DNA from: Pseudomonas putida
GTDB lineage: Bacteria > Pseudomonadota > Gammaproteobacteria > Pseudomonadales > Pseudomonadaceae
Assembly: GCF_001636055.1 (NCBI RefSeq)
Contig: NZ_CP011789.1
Location: 4,278,001 to 4,342,000, forward strand
Direction: 5' to 3'
DNA: 64,000 nucleotides
The notes beneath the pieces are model-generated. The model saw only the letters and a list, made by a program, of their open reading frames with translations. It did not search any database and was not told the origin of the DNA. Each line of letters starts with the position of its first letter. Position 1 is the first letter of the stretch. Of the stretch, positions 1 through 10,068 are shown in pieces. The position numbers and the translations under genes are program-made.

Positions 1-3000
1 CAGCGCCGCCAATCGTGTCTGATGGTCTGTTTCGACGCGCTCGAAGACCGCATCATGGCGCTCAAGCATATAGCGCCGCCAGAACGCCTGCCGGCTCAGG
101 CTTTCACCCAGGGCTTCGATCGACTCCGCGGCCCTCACCGCCACCAGCGCTTCCTGGAGCTGGCTGTCAGTCACCTCGGCCGCCGAGGCATAGTCCATGA
201 ACCGCGAAGTGAACGGTAGGCTCAGGCGCTCCCTCAGGCTCACTCGGTAGTACAAGCGCACTGCAAGCTGGTCGACACTGTCGCCGGCTTCGATCCGGCG
301 ACGGATGTCGGCACGAGCGAACGCGTCCAACTGGTCCAGGCGAAACAGCCCCTGACCGAGTGTGATCAGCTCACTGCCCCGCTCATGCAAGGTGTTGGCA
401 TCGGCACGCGCAATCGCGGCGCAGCGCTGCAAATCACTGAAACGGTCACTGACCGCATTCAGGCAGGTCAGGTTGTCGTCGGCCAGCGCGTAAAGCTGGT
501 TGCGCAGGTCAGTGTCGGCGTTGATGGCATTGAGCACCGACCATACGCGCGTCGACAGCACCGCTGGCACCTGAGCATGGTCCTGCGTGAGCGTCAGCCA
601 CCCCAGCAACTGGAAGAACCCATCGCTGTCCGGCATCGCCTGCAGCGTGTCCCATTGGAACAGCCGCGCGTTGTACAAGGCCTCATCGCCTCTGTCCAAC
701 CACCAGGTGCGCACCACGTCGACATTCTGCCGGGCCAGTCGCTCGGGAAGGTGCAAGTGCTCCTGGATCACGTCGAGAGCATAGAGCCCTCGCAGCTCAA
801 CGCTCGACAAAAGATTGCCTTCGACCATGAAACCGCGGCGGAAGACATTCGGCATCTGGAGGATGGCCGCTGGCACGACACGAATCTGGTTGTCGCGCAG
901 GTCGGCGCGCTCGAGAAATCCGCACTGCTCCAAACCGTCCGGCCAGGCACCCAATCGGCAATGGCGCACACTGATTTCGCGCAGTTGCGGAAGGTGATTG
1001 AATCGCAAGATCAACGCTCCTAACGGATTGTGGCTCAGGTCCAGCTCGCTCAGATGTTGCAGGCCCGTCAGCACCTGGACACCTGCTTCATCAAGGCGAA
1101 TGTCGTTACGCGCCAGTCGCAGACGACGCAGCTCGACCAGGTGAACGATACCTCGTGGCAAGGCCAGCAGATGATTGCCGCTCAGGTTCAGCTCCCTCAA
1201 AGCGCTGAAACAACGCAGGAAATCGGTCGGCACATGATTGAGCGAGGTGTCGCTGATCACCAGCGTGGTAACGTTGGCGAACGTCGTCGGGTGGGCGAAC
1301 TCGGGCAAGGTCTGCAGTTGTACGCCACTGATCACCAGGGTCTGCTGCCCGTCCTGAAGACGCCAGGCCTGGCGCATGCGCTCGGCAGCCTGGACGCGGG
1401 CAGCGTGGCTACGGCCGCCAAGCCCGGCGCTGAGCCAACGCGTGAGTGCCCCCTCCAGTCGCTCGTAATCGCGTTCAAGCTCGGCCAGCCGCCGGTACAC
1501 GGACCCAGGCGCTTGCTGCATCTGACTCAGTCGCGCCTCGAGTTGCGCGGGTAAAAGATCAGGATAGATCGCGCGCAGACGGTCCAGTAGCGACTGCCAG
1601 GACGAGCCAGGCTGCCCGCGTCCACTGAGCGGATACCCAACACGCCCATCAGCCATGCGCCGTCCAGGGTTGAACCAGGATTGGCGCGGGGTCCAGCCCA
1701 GCAGACTTACACGCTCACTGCGTGTGCTCGGTAGTTGCGCACGCAACGCCGTACGCAACAGCAGACCTGCATGCATACCTGCAAGCCCCAGTGAGGTCCG
1801 TACCTCGACCGGTAGTGCGTCGACCAGCGCCTGTGCCATAGACAACGCGGGCTCACCCTGCTTCCGACCGCCATGGTCGTAGCGTTGGAACTGGCAATCC
1901 TTATGCACCAGTGTGACTTGCGAGCCAGTGTCGGCAACAGGTCCGACGGCCTTGACCACCCGTCCATCAAGGGCTCCTTCACGCAACACCAGGCGCAACG
2001 TCTGCGGCCACCCGGGTAGCCGTGCTGCCAGCGCCAGAACCAGTTCGGCACCTTCGTCGCTGTATACATTGTCCAGGTAAAGCGACTCGCAGGCGCGGTT
2101 CAAGCGAGCCAGTTGCAGCAGTGACCGGGCGTCGTTCGCCACCGCCAGCGGTACGCGTGATTCAACCTCGGCGATCGTGCGCAGACGGCTCGACACCTGG
2201 GCGGCTGCCTGCACGGCATACCGTGCAGGCAACCCGGGAAAGTCACGCTGCAACAGCGCACACAGCGGGTCTGCAGGCGGGTTTTCGGTCACCAGATACT
2301 GGAAAAGATCGCGGCGCAGCACCGGCTCCTGCGCCAGCAAGGCAACACGCAGCGCGGCACTGTCCGCCTTGTGCGAGCCTGGCAACGCCAGGCACCACGC
2401 CTCGATACGTGCATCGTCCACAGGTAGCTGGTCCTCGGCCAACGCCTTGAAGAACGCCGATACCTGTCGGTCCGCATCGAAGCGCCGCAACGTCTCGCGC
2501 AGGTTGGCCGGAACCTCACGGCTGTCCACCAGCAAGCCACGCAACTCTTCGACATCGATGTCCGCCATGTCGAGAACGGCCAAGGCATCGGTGCGGGTCA
2601 ACGCCGGGTCCAGGGGCCATAGGCTCTGCAGCATCCGAGCCTCATCCGACCACTCCAGCGGTCGCTCCAGGCGCAGCCGCCAGCCACGCTCGCCGACGGT
2701 TTCCAGCGCAGGACCGTAGGCAGCCACACGACGCGGGTGACGCACGCGCCAGCCACCTTGAGCCGACGGTTGGTGCACGGCAAAGAAACGCTTGCCAACC
2801 CGCAGCCAGCGCGAGTCGGCAGTGCGATAGAGCCCGTCATCCTGCAAGCGCGGCTGTAGCGGCTCGGTAACATAAGTATCCAGCGCGCTTGACCAAAGAC
2901 GCGTGCCAACGCCTTGCACGTCGACAGGCTCCAGACCATCAACATAGCTGCTGCGGGCGAACCCCCGTGCAACCACCGCAGCCCCTCCAGCCACCGCCGC

Positions 3001-4311
3001 CGTGACCGCAACGGTCTCGGCCACACCGAGCAGATGCTCAAGGGCTTCATGTTGATGACCACGGGTCCAGTCCGCAGCCCCTTCGAACACCTGCGAGAGC
3101 GTCTGCTCCACCAACTGGCCAAACAAAATCGCACCGATCGCAGGAATGAACAGCCCTGCCAGATTGGCCAAGCCAAGCCCGATCGACTGCCACGCCTGCA
3201 GGCGTGACTGGGTCGCAGCATGATCCGCGTCAGCGGTCGGCACCAGCACGTACCGTGCGTCGGACTTCACCCGCTGCACCTGCTGCGCCACCAGCTCCGC
3301 GAACAACTCGCCCTGCACTGTCTTGCCTTCGATCTGTAGATCCGGGCTGGCATCGGCCAGACGTTTGCCCAGTGTCTGCAGGAACGTCGGCCGCTGTTCA
3401 AGCGCAACCAGACCACTGAAGAACTCAAGGTAAGCCTTGTCCTCAAGCGCGGTGACCATAGCCGCACTCAGGTCTTCCCACGAGTCATAACGCCGCAGAG
3501 CAAGCTGCGGGTCACTGGGCAGGTACAGGATGACACCCTTGCTCACACCTGCAGCGTCGCGCAGCGCGATGGTCAGGCCATCAGTGATACTGCAACCCAG
3601 CACCGTCAGCATGCCGGAATAGCCTCGCAACAGCGTCTCATGCTGCTCGGGCACACCTTGGACGATATCCTGCAAAGCAATCTGCTCAAGCGCCGATATC
3701 TCTCCCTTGAGCGCTGCGATCTCCATCACAAGGCTCAGGCTCGAGCGCTTGTCCTCGGCCAGCAGCGCGCAGTTCGATGCACTGAAAACCTGCGCTAGCT
3801 GGGCCTGGTAAAGGCTGCCGACATTTTTCTTGCGACAGTCGCGTGCCAGATCGTTCGCCGGACCTGACAACACAACATCAGCCCCCGGATGCACCAGCCC
3901 ACTGCCCTCGAGTGCGGCGTCGTCGGCGTGAAAGTTCTGCATCAGTCGCAACAACCCTGGCTGTCGCACGTAACCCGGTCGATAGAACGGCCAATGCACT
4001 CCCGGAACCAGGCCGAACTCGCGCCTGACATCCAGCCACTGCAACTGATAGAGCTTACAGTCCTTGGGCAACCGGTCGCCGAGCAGCGCTGTGAATTGCT
4101 CAAGTACGAAGGTGTGCAGCGGGATCAGGTCGAGCGTTGCCGCACGCACCTTGTCCTGGCTGGCCCGGCTGCTCTTGAAGCGATCGCGCAGACGGTTGAT
4201 CTGGGCAGGTGAGGCACGCTTGAGCCATTCGGGCAACCCGGTGCGGATAAAGTCATCGACTGCATCGGCAACACTGGGCTTACCGACGGTCAAGGGAGGG
4301 ATAGATGTCAT
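1..4311 (-). CDS. Large LRR-NEL type E3 ubiquitin ligase-like protein, first paralog (3' end cut by window edge)
   Basis: The minus-strand frame is open from an ATG at 4311 to the window edge, giving 1437 residues with no stop. By comparison with the paralog at 5605-10068, about 45 residues are missing. The start has an AGGAG 8 nt upstream. Residues ~1-450 resemble the dermonecrotic-toxin-like N-terminal domain (DUF6543 as I know it), ending in a hydrophobic stretch and the shared motif GHQHEALEHLLGVAE. A long helical middle leads to a conserved YPLSGRG element, then about six leucine-rich repeats (~985-1155), then a NEL domain from ~1175. NEL enzymes (IpaH/SspH family) transfer ubiquitin through a Cys in a Cys-x-Asp motif. 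Here the motif reads TCLNAV, with Cys1283 present but Asn1285 where Asp is expected. No signal peptide is visible. A host-directed effector role is inferred; substrate and secretion route are unknown. Confidence 0.85.
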   Translation of the reverse strand, partial: MTSIPPLTVGKPSVADAVDDFIRTGLPEWLKRASPAQINRLRDRFKSSRASQDKVRAATLDLIPLHTFVLEQFTALLGDRLPKDCKLYQLQWLDVRREFGLVPGVHWPFYRPGYVRQPGLLRLMQNFHADDAALEGSGLVHPGADVVLSGPANDLARDCRKKNVGSLYQAQLAQVFSASNCALLAEDKRSSLSLVMEIAALKGEISALEQIALQDIVQGVPEQHETLLRGYSGMLTVLGCSITDGLTIALRDAAGVSKGVILYLPSDPQLALRRYDSWEDLSAAMVTALEDKAYLEFFSGLVALEQRPTFLQTLGKRLADASPDLQIEGKTVQGELFAELVAQQVQRVKSDARYVLVPTADADHAATQSRLQAWQSIGLGLANLAGLFIPAIGAILFGQLVEQTLSQVFEGAADWTRGHQHEALEHLLGVAETVAVTAAVAGGAAVVARGFARSSYVDGLEPVDVQGVGTRLWSSALDTYVTEPLQPRLQDDGLYRTADSRWLRVGKRFFAVHQPSAQGGWRVRHPRRVAAYGPALETVGERGWRLRLERPLEWSDEARMLQSLWPLDPALTRTDALAVLDMADIDVEELRGLLVDSREVPANLRETLRRFDADRQVSAFFKALAEDQLPVDDARIEAWCLALPGSHKADSAALRVALLAQEPVLRRDLFQYLVTENPPADPLCALLQRDFPGLPARYAVQAAAQVSSRLRTIAEVESRVPLAVANDARSLLQLARLNRACESLYLDNVYSDEGAELVLALAARLPGWPQTLRLVLREGALDGRVVKAVGPVADTGSQVTLVHKDCQFQRYDHGGRKQGEPALSMAQALVDALPVEVRTSLGLAGMHAGLLLRTALRAQLPSTRSERVSLLGWTPRQSWFNPGRRMADGRVGYPLSGRGQPGSSWQSLLDRLRAIYPDLLPAQLEARLSQMQQAPGSVYRRLAELERDYERLEGALTRWLSAGLGGRSHAARVQAAERMRQAWRLQDGQQTLVISGVQLQTLPEFAHPTTFANVTTLVISDTSLNHVPTDFLRCFSALRELNLSGNHLLALPRGIVHLVELRRLRLARNDIRLDEAGVQVLTGLQHLSELDLSHNPLGALILRFNHLPQLREISVRHCRLGAWPDGLEQCGFLERADLRDNQIRVVPAAILQMPNVFRRGFMVEGNLLSSVELRGLYALDVIQEHLHLPERLARQNVDVVRTWWLDRGDEALYNARLFQWDTLQAMPDSDGFFQLLGWLTLTQDHAQVPAVLSTRVWSVLNAINADTDLRNQLYALADDNLTCLNAVSDRFSDLQRCAAIARADANTLHERGSELITLGQGLFRLDQLDAFARADIRRRIEAGDSVDQLAVRLYYRVSLRERLSLPFTSRFMDYASAAEVTDSQLQEALVAVRAAESIEALGESLSRQAFWRRYMLERHDAVFERVETDHQTRLAAL

Positions 4312-4474
4312 GGGAGAGGCTCCTTTCGCAAATCGCGTCATGCACTCTCGCTGGACCGTCCGGGCCATGGCAGGAGGAATGAACTCCCGTCATGGGCTGC
4401 GAATGATCGGATTAGCGACCTGCGCCCAGCTCATCGCTGGCCTCGGCTTCACGTACACAGGCATCACTCGGCAT

Positions 4475-5512
4475 TCAGCCGGAGTTCTTGTCTTGTACCT
4501 GCGTGCCACCCAATACGAAGGCCCGATACCCCCCTGGGTTGCAGCCAAACCACTTGCGAAACGCGCGATAGAACGAACTGGCGTCGGCAAACCCCAGGCG
4601 TTCGGCGATATCGCTCATCGCCAGCGAGCCCTCGCTCAGCCAGTCGATCGCCAGCTGTCGGCGTACGCTATCCTTGAGCCCCTGGTAGGTCTGCCCTTCC
4701 TCTGCCAAGCGACGGCGCAAGGTCGATAACGACAGGCACAGGTCGCGGGCCAGACGTTCGGCGTCGGGCCACTGGCCGGGGTCGAGCTTCCCCAGGATGC
4801 GACGCACACGTCGGGCGAGGCTGTCTGGATCTCGGTATTTGACCAGGATGTTGCCCGGAGCCTCGGCGAGAAACTTCTGCAACTCCTCGGGCGTGCGCCT
4901 GAGGGGCAGGTCAAGGCAATCGGCGGCGATGATCATGCGTGTACGCGGGCGTTCGAACTGCAGGTTCTCGGAGAACATCACCCGGTAATCGTCGCAAAAC
5001 GGCGGCTCGGCACAACGCAGGTCAATGGCGAGGATGGGAATGCGTCGGCCCGCCAGCCAGCAGGCGACGCCATGGACAATCATCCAGAACGTAAAATAGG
5101 TAAAGGCACGCCGGGGCTCATCGCGCGGTTCGTTGATGGTGATCTCGGCCAGGCTCTGCTGGCGCACCAGCCCGGGCTGCAGGTCTTCGAGCATCAACGA
5201 GAGAAACCCCAACGCAGTCTCCAGTCCTGCGCCGAGCGTGGGCTGCGCCATGCTTGCCTGGCACATGAACGAGAGGCTGCCGCTACGCAGACCGCGCGGG
5301 TCCATCGCGAAGAATTCGTCGTTGCATCGACGTGCCAACAAGCGCCAGAGACGCGCATAGGCATCGGCACCAACGCGCGCATCAGCTTGCTCGAAGCTGC
5401 GTTCATCGATTCCCGCCCGCCGCAGCAGCGCTGCGTCAGCCTTGCCCTGCGGGCAGGTCTGCAGCAGCGCTTCGCGCACCAATTGCATGGAAATCGTATC
5501 TTTCTCGCTCAT
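4475..5512 (-). CDS. AraC-family transcriptional regulator
   Basis: The protein has 345 residues. The N-terminal two thirds look like the arabinose-binding-type effector domain found in OruR/ArgR-like AraC regulators. The C-terminal ~100 residues hold two helix-turn-helix units: LARDLCLSLSTLRRRLAEEG, then SDIAERLGFADASSFYRAFR followed by KWFGCNPGGYR. It lies between the two giant NEL proteins on the same strand, 92 nt after the second paralog's stop and 163 nt before the first paralog's start, so a role in controlling them is a reasonable inference. AraC regulators of this type usually sense a small molecule; the ligand cannot be read from the sequence. Confidence 0.9.
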   Translation of the reverse strand: MSEKDTISMQLVREALLQTCPQGKADAALLRRAGIDERSFEQADARVGADAYARLWRLLARRCNDEFFAMDPRGLRSGSLSFMCQASMAQPTLGAGLETALGFLSLMLEDLQPGLVRQQSLAEITINEPRDEPRRAFTYFTFWMIVHGVACWLAGRRIPILAIDLRCAEPPFCDDYRVMFSENLQFERPRTRMIIAADCLDLPLRRTPEELQKFLAEAPGNILVKYRDPDSLARRVRRILGKLDPGQWPDAERLARDLCLSLSTLRRRLAEEGQTYQGLKDSVRRQLAIDWLSEGSLAMSDIAERLGFADASSFYRAFRKWFGCNPGGYRAFVLGGTQVQDKNSG

Positions 5513-5604
5513 CGGCTATCCAGATTGCCCAATGCAGGCCATCTTAGGGCCATGACGAAAAAAGGCCAGCTCCTGAACAATTCATGGACCGGGTCTGCTG
5601 ACCC

Positions 5605-8600
5605 TCACTCGGTCTGACGTGCCAGTGCCTGGCGGGTCAGCTCGAGTGCCTTGGCATCTACTGCCGACTCGCACTCCGCAACGATCGCTCTGCCCTGAGC
5701 GTCGTACTCGGCATCCGTGAGGCTGTGACGACGGGCATACACAGCCTCCATTCGCGTTACGAACGGTTCGCGTATCAACCCGAAGGCTGCTTCGTGCGAT
5801 CTTTGCAAACGATCAAGCCAAAAGCTTCTATGGCTGATGTCAACCGCCAGCGCATCACTGGCCTCTGCCTCGAGCACGGCGGCCTGCGCCGCCTGAAGAT
5901 CTTGCCGACTCACCCCGGCGATGGTCTCGAACTGCATCGTACGCGGTTGGCCTGGCAAGTCGAGGGCTTGCGCCAACCCTACCCTGTAGGCCAGGCTCAC
6001 CTCCACCTCATCGACGCCTCGCCCACCGGCGCGGCGCTGCCTGACGTCCTCTCGGGCGTAGGCTTCCACTTGGTCGAGACGGAAGAACCTCCGTGCCAGG
6101 TCCAGCAATTGCGTCTCGGCCTCGTCCGCTGAGCCGCTCTCGACCGCAGTACTGAGCATCTTGACTTCCAGCAGGCCGAAGGTCGAAATCACACTGTCCA
6201 CGCAGGTGCGTGGCTCGCTCGCAAGCGCAAACAACTGTTCACGCACAGCCGTATTCCGTTCGACCATGTCGAACATGGCCCATACCCTGGCCTCCAGGTG
6301 CGCCCGCGCCAAGCGAAAATCGCTGGTGTCCGCCAGTGCGTGAATCAAGCCAAAGAAATCGGCGCTTCCCGGTTCCGCCTGCAGGCGGTCCCATTGCGCG
6401 GCGCGGGTGACCCGGGACGCATCGTCGAGCCGCTCCAGCCAGCGCGTGCCATCGTGTACGTCGCTCTCGGCCTCGTTCTCGGCCTCGCTCTCAGACGTCC
6501 AGCTCGGGTCGATCCACAGGTCACGGTACTGCTCGGGTAGCGGATTCCCCACCAGCGCGAGCCTTCGCCGCCACTGCCCAGCCCGGTTGCGCAGGCTCAG
6601 CGGCAAGGCGGTGATTTGGTTGTCGCGCAGATCGACATAGTCCAGGGATACCCCCAGTTCCAGATGTCGCGGGACCTCGGTCAGGCCAACATTACGCAGA
6701 CCCAACTGGCGCAGACGCGGCATTTGATCCAGCGCCAGCCCGAACATCCCGAGCGGGTTTTCGCTCAAGTCCAGCATACGCAGTTGGCGCATCTGCCCGA
6801 GTAAGGCAAGGCCTGCTGCATCGATGTGGAGCTCGTTTCGCGAAAGCGTCAGTTCACGTAGATGCGGCAATGTCGAAAGCGCCTGGGGGACTACGGTCAA
6901 CCTGTTACTGTCCAGATTCAGGGTCAGCAAACTGCCAAATGACTGTAGAAAGCCCGTGGGAAGATCGCCCAGTTGCATGTGCGACAGGGTCATCTCACTG
7001 ACGTGACTGAACCCCTCATGCCCGGAGAGATCCGGCAGCTCGGCCGCATCCAGACCGGACAGTACCAGCACCATACCAGGGTCGCCGTTGCTATGCGCCC
7101 TGCCAGCCAATCCTTGAAAACGCCAGCAGCGACGGATTTCATCAGCCACCTGACGTCGCTGTCGACGCGTCGCTACACCGTCTTCATCCTCGGCCCAGCT
7201 CTGCAGGTCACGGTCAAGTTGCGCATAGATTTGCTCCTGCGCGAGCAAGGCCGTGAAGGAAGACCCCGGCTGCTCATCGAGAACCTGAAGATAGCTCTCT
7301 AGTTGCCTTTCGCTGAACCCTGGATAGAGGCTGCGCACCCGATCCTCCAGCGTGCGTTCGGCCGCATGACTGCCGCGCCCACCACGGCCACTCATCAAAT
7401 AGCCGAAACGCCTGTCCGGAAGGCGGACCGGTGGGCGGAACGTCGGCTTGGGCGGCTGCACATTCAGCAGTTCGAGCACCTGGGTCCGGCTGTTCGGTAG
7501 ACGGCGCCGGAGGTCGGCACGCATTGCTTCGATGGCTGCCTGGCCTGTCCATCCCAGCCGCTGGCGGTCTGCCTCGGGCAGAAAGTGCCACAAGCACTCC
7601 AGCAGCCCACCCGCGCCCTCGGTTTCGACGAGCAGACGCCTGCCATCCTCGAACACGTGCATCTGCCCTGCGCGCCATACCAGTACCTTGGGCTTACCCC
7701 CTGTATCAGCCGGGTACAAGCTTGTGATGAGCCGTCCGTCGACAGTGCCTTGGCGTACCTCGAAGTTGATTTCGCGGGGCCAGGCCGGCTCCCTGCGCAG
7801 CAACGCGAAGACCAGGCTCGGCAGCTCTTGCTGGTAGGCGTTGTTGAGGTACAACCCTTGCAATAATCGGCAAATCCGCGCCTCGTGCAACGCCAGACGC
7901 GCGCGCTCCGCCAATGCCAGGTCCAAACGTCCGCTGCTTCGCAAGCGCTGTTGCTGGACGGGGCTTACACGATCAAGCAGATCGGCGGCATACACATCAG
8001 GCAAGCCGGGGAAATCACGCTGTATCAAGGCAGTGTCCGTGCGCCCGCCCGCCTGCTCGGTCAAATGTGCCATGAGCTCCTCACGCAACATGGCAGCGTC
8101 ATCAAGCATGGCTTGTACACGAGCCTGAGACGTCATTTGCTCAAGCTTGAGGCGATTGCTGCAAAAACGCATCAAGTCCACCTCAGCAGTTTGCGGGCTA
8201 TGATGCAACGCGAGAAAGAACTGGTCGATTCTTCCATCAGCGGCGAAGCGGTTGAGGGTGTCACGCAGCCCAGCAGGAAGCGCTCGTTGCTCGGCGACGA
8301 GGCGGCGCAAGGTCGAGTGGTCAATATCGGCGATCGACAAAATCGACTTGATCCGCTGCTCATCGAATTCGGAGGCCAGCGGCCACAAGTGTCCTAGCAA
8401 AGACGACTCGCCCTGCCATTCCTGCGGGCGCTGCCAGGCCAGGCGCCAACCGTATTCACCGTTCCATTGCAACGCTGGAGCAAAGCCCGACTTGCCGTCG
8501 CCTCGTTGCAGCCGCCATTGAGCTGCAGCGATATCACGACGAACGCCGTGAAGGTGGCCTTGATGCAACCACCAACGCTCGCCGCCATGTCGGTACAGGC

Positions 8601-10068
8601 CATCGGGGCCACGTTGCGCGTGCTGCGGCACATTCCTGGCGCGGTAAGGTGCCAGCTCATGGGCCCACAATCGTCCTGTGCCTGGCTGAGGCTCGACAGG
8701 AGCCAATTCCTGCACGAAACCGCTACGTTGGAAACCTCGGGCTACCGCCGCCCCACCCGCAGCCCCCAACGCATTGACAGCAACCAGTTCGGCGACGCCA
8801 AGCATGTGTTCCAAGGCTTCGTGTTGATGACCGCGCGACCAGTCGACAACGCCTTCGTAGACCTCGTCAAGCACCTGCACCACCGTTGCCGCGAGAAACA
8901 ACTGACCCAGCCCTGGCACAAACAGCGATGCCGCCTGTAGCAAGTTCATGCCGACGGACTCCAGTGTCAGCAACCGTTGCCACTTGACCTTGTCATCGAC
9001 ATCCGCCACTGGCACCAGCAGGTACCGGGCATCATCCTTGATCTGCTTCACCTGCAACTCGGCGAGCTCGGCGAACAGGGCTTTGCCACAGACCCTGCCG
9101 AGGACCTCCAGGTCAGGCACCGCATCGCTCAGACGCTTTTTCAACATGGCCTGGAAGCCGATGCGACTGTCGAGGGCAATCAGCGCGAGCAAGGCTTCAT
9201 GCTCGTGCGGGGTCGCGAGCATCGTGACCAGATGAGTAACGACGCCGTTCAAGTCGGCAAATCGCTGCAGTGGTCGATGAGGCAGAAAAAGCAATATGCC
9301 CGCGCTATCGGAAGGTCCCGATGCATGCGCATGCTCCGACAGCTCTATGAGCAAGGCGCCCAATACTGCATGACCCAGCAGATAAAGGTGCTTCACCTTC
9401 ACACTCGGGAGCGTCGGATTCACTGTCGACACGCTTCCCAGGAGGGGCTCCAGCGCCGCCAGCTCGGCCGCCTCGATGCGACCCTGCACAACCGCAAGCT
9501 GAGCCGCCAGCGCCAGGCGCCTGGCTTTCTCCTCGGCCAGCAATGCGGTGACCGAATCATCCAGTACCTGCTCAAGATGCGTTTGGTAATGCGCGCCAGC
9601 ATCAACTTGGCGACACACCTGTGCCAACCGGGCGGTATCCACGAGCAGCTTTTCGCTGGTCAGAGACGCATGGGGTCCGGCCTTGATCAGACCAGTGCGG
9701 TGGTCAAAGTTAAGCCCCGATACGAAGTTCTGCATCAGGTGGTTCATCGCAGGTTCAAAGGTGAAATGATTGACCAGCGTCTCTCCACCTAAAAGGCTGT
9801 AATTGTCCCACCGCTGGCGCCATAAGCTATTGCGCAAGTCCAACCGGACCTTCAGCGTGTTTTCCATTGCCGTATTCAGGAGGCTACAGGCGAAGTCTTG
9901 GGGAGCCTTCAGCGCCTTGAACGCCGCCTGAAGACGTGCTTCCACCGCACGGTGCTCGTCGAATCGGCGTCGCAAGGTCGTGATTTGCTCGGCCGAAGCG
10001 GCATGCAGCCAGACAGGCAGGTTGTCCACGATGAAGCTGTCAGTGTGATCGAGTTTGAGGGTGGTCAT
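5605..10068 (-). CDS. Large LRR-NEL type E3 ubiquitin ligase-like protein, second paralog (complete)
   Basis: I chose the ATG at 10068 (1487 residues), reading MTTLKLDHTDSF, because AGGA lies just upstream; a longer frame adds only 13 unlikely residues. Layout: dermonecrotic-toxin-like N-terminal region (~1-450) with hydrophobic segments before GHQHEALEHMLGVAE, a helical linker, the element GYLMSGRGGRG, about six leucine-rich repeats (~998-1160) with consensus stretches such as LLTLNLDSNRLTVVP, an acidic hinge (SESEAENEAESD) and a NEL domain (~1185-1487). The catalytic motif TCVDSV keeps Cys1289 and Asp1291, as in IpaH/SspH enzymes. NEL ligases ubiquitinate host proteins after secretion. No signal peptide is visible, and no secretion-system gene occurs in this window. 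The start lies 39 nt after the LysR gene on the same strand, so read-through from that gene is possible. Confidence 0.88.
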   Translation of the reverse strand: MTTLKLDHTDSFIVDNLPVWLHAASAEQITTLRRRFDEHRAVEARLQAAFKALKAPQDFACSLLNTAMENTLKVRLDLRNSLWRQRWDNYSLLGGETLVNHFTFEPAMNHLMQNFVSGLNFDHRTGLIKAGPHASLTSEKLLVDTARLAQVCRQVDAGAHYQTHLEQVLDDSVTALLAEEKARRLALAAQLAVVQGRIEAAELAALEPLLGSVSTVNPTLPSVKVKHLYLLGHAVLGALLIELSEHAHASGPSDSAGILLFLPHRPLQRFADLNGVVTHLVTMLATPHEHEALLALIALDSRIGFQAMLKKRLSDAVPDLEVLGRVCGKALFAELAELQVKQIKDDARYLLVPVADVDDKVKWQRLLTLESVGMNLLQAASLFVPGLGQLFLAATVVQVLDEVYEGVVDWSRGHQHEALEHMLGVAELVAVNALGAAGGAAVARGFQRSGFVQELAPVEPQPGTGRLWAHELAPYRARNVPQHAQRGPDGLYRHGGERWWLHQGHLHGVRRDIAAAQWRLQRGDGKSGFAPALQWNGEYGWRLAWQRPQEWQGESSLLGHLWPLASEFDEQRIKSILSIADIDHSTLRRLVAEQRALPAGLRDTLNRFAADGRIDQFFLALHHSPQTAEVDLMRFCSNRLKLEQMTSQARVQAMLDDAAMLREELMAHLTEQAGGRTDTALIQRDFPGLPDVYAADLLDRVSPVQQQRLRSSGRLDLALAERARLALHEARICRLLQGLYLNNAYQQELPSLVFALLRREPAWPREINFEVRQGTVDGRLITSLYPADTGGKPKVLVWRAGQMHVFEDGRRLLVETEGAGGLLECLWHFLPEADRQRLGWTGQAAIEAMRADLRRRLPNSRTQVLELLNVQPPKPTFRPPVRLPDRRFGYLMSGRGGRGSHAAERTLEDRVRSLYPGFSERQLESYLQVLDEQPGSSFTALLAQEQIYAQLDRDLQSWAEDEDGVATRRQRRQVADEIRRCWRFQGLAGRAHSNGDPGMVLVLSGLDAAELPDLSGHEGFSHVSEMTLSHMQLGDLPTGFLQSFGSLLTLNLDSNRLTVVPQALSTLPHLRELTLSRNELHIDAAGLALLGQMRQLRMLDLSENPLGMFGLALDQMPRLRQLGLRNVGLTEVPRHLELGVSLDYVDLRDNQITALPLSLRNRAGQWRRRLALVGNPLPEQYRDLWIDPSWTSESEAENEAESDVHDGTRWLERLDDASRVTRAAQWDRLQAEPGSADFFGLIHALADTSDFRLARAHLEARVWAMFDMVERNTAVREQLFALASEPRTCVDSVISTFGLLEVKMLSTAVESGSADEAETQLLDLARRFFRLDQVEAYAREDVRQRRAGGRGVDEVEVSLAYRVGLAQALDLPGQPRTMQFETIAGVSRQDLQAAQAAVLEAEASDALAVDISHRSFWLDRLQRSHEAAFGLIREPFVTRMEAVYARRHSLTDAEYDAQGRAIVAECESAVDAKALELTRQALARQTE

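Noticed and set aside
1..4311. The many short frames on both strands in the first 4.3 kb, which at first suggested a degraded pseudogene
   Set aside because: One minus-strand frame is open from 4311 to the window edge with no stop; it only lacks its 3' end because the window stops there.
4064..4729. A 221-residue plus-strand frame across the AraC/NEL gap
   Set aside because: It overlaps both real genes antisense and has no recognisable protein features.
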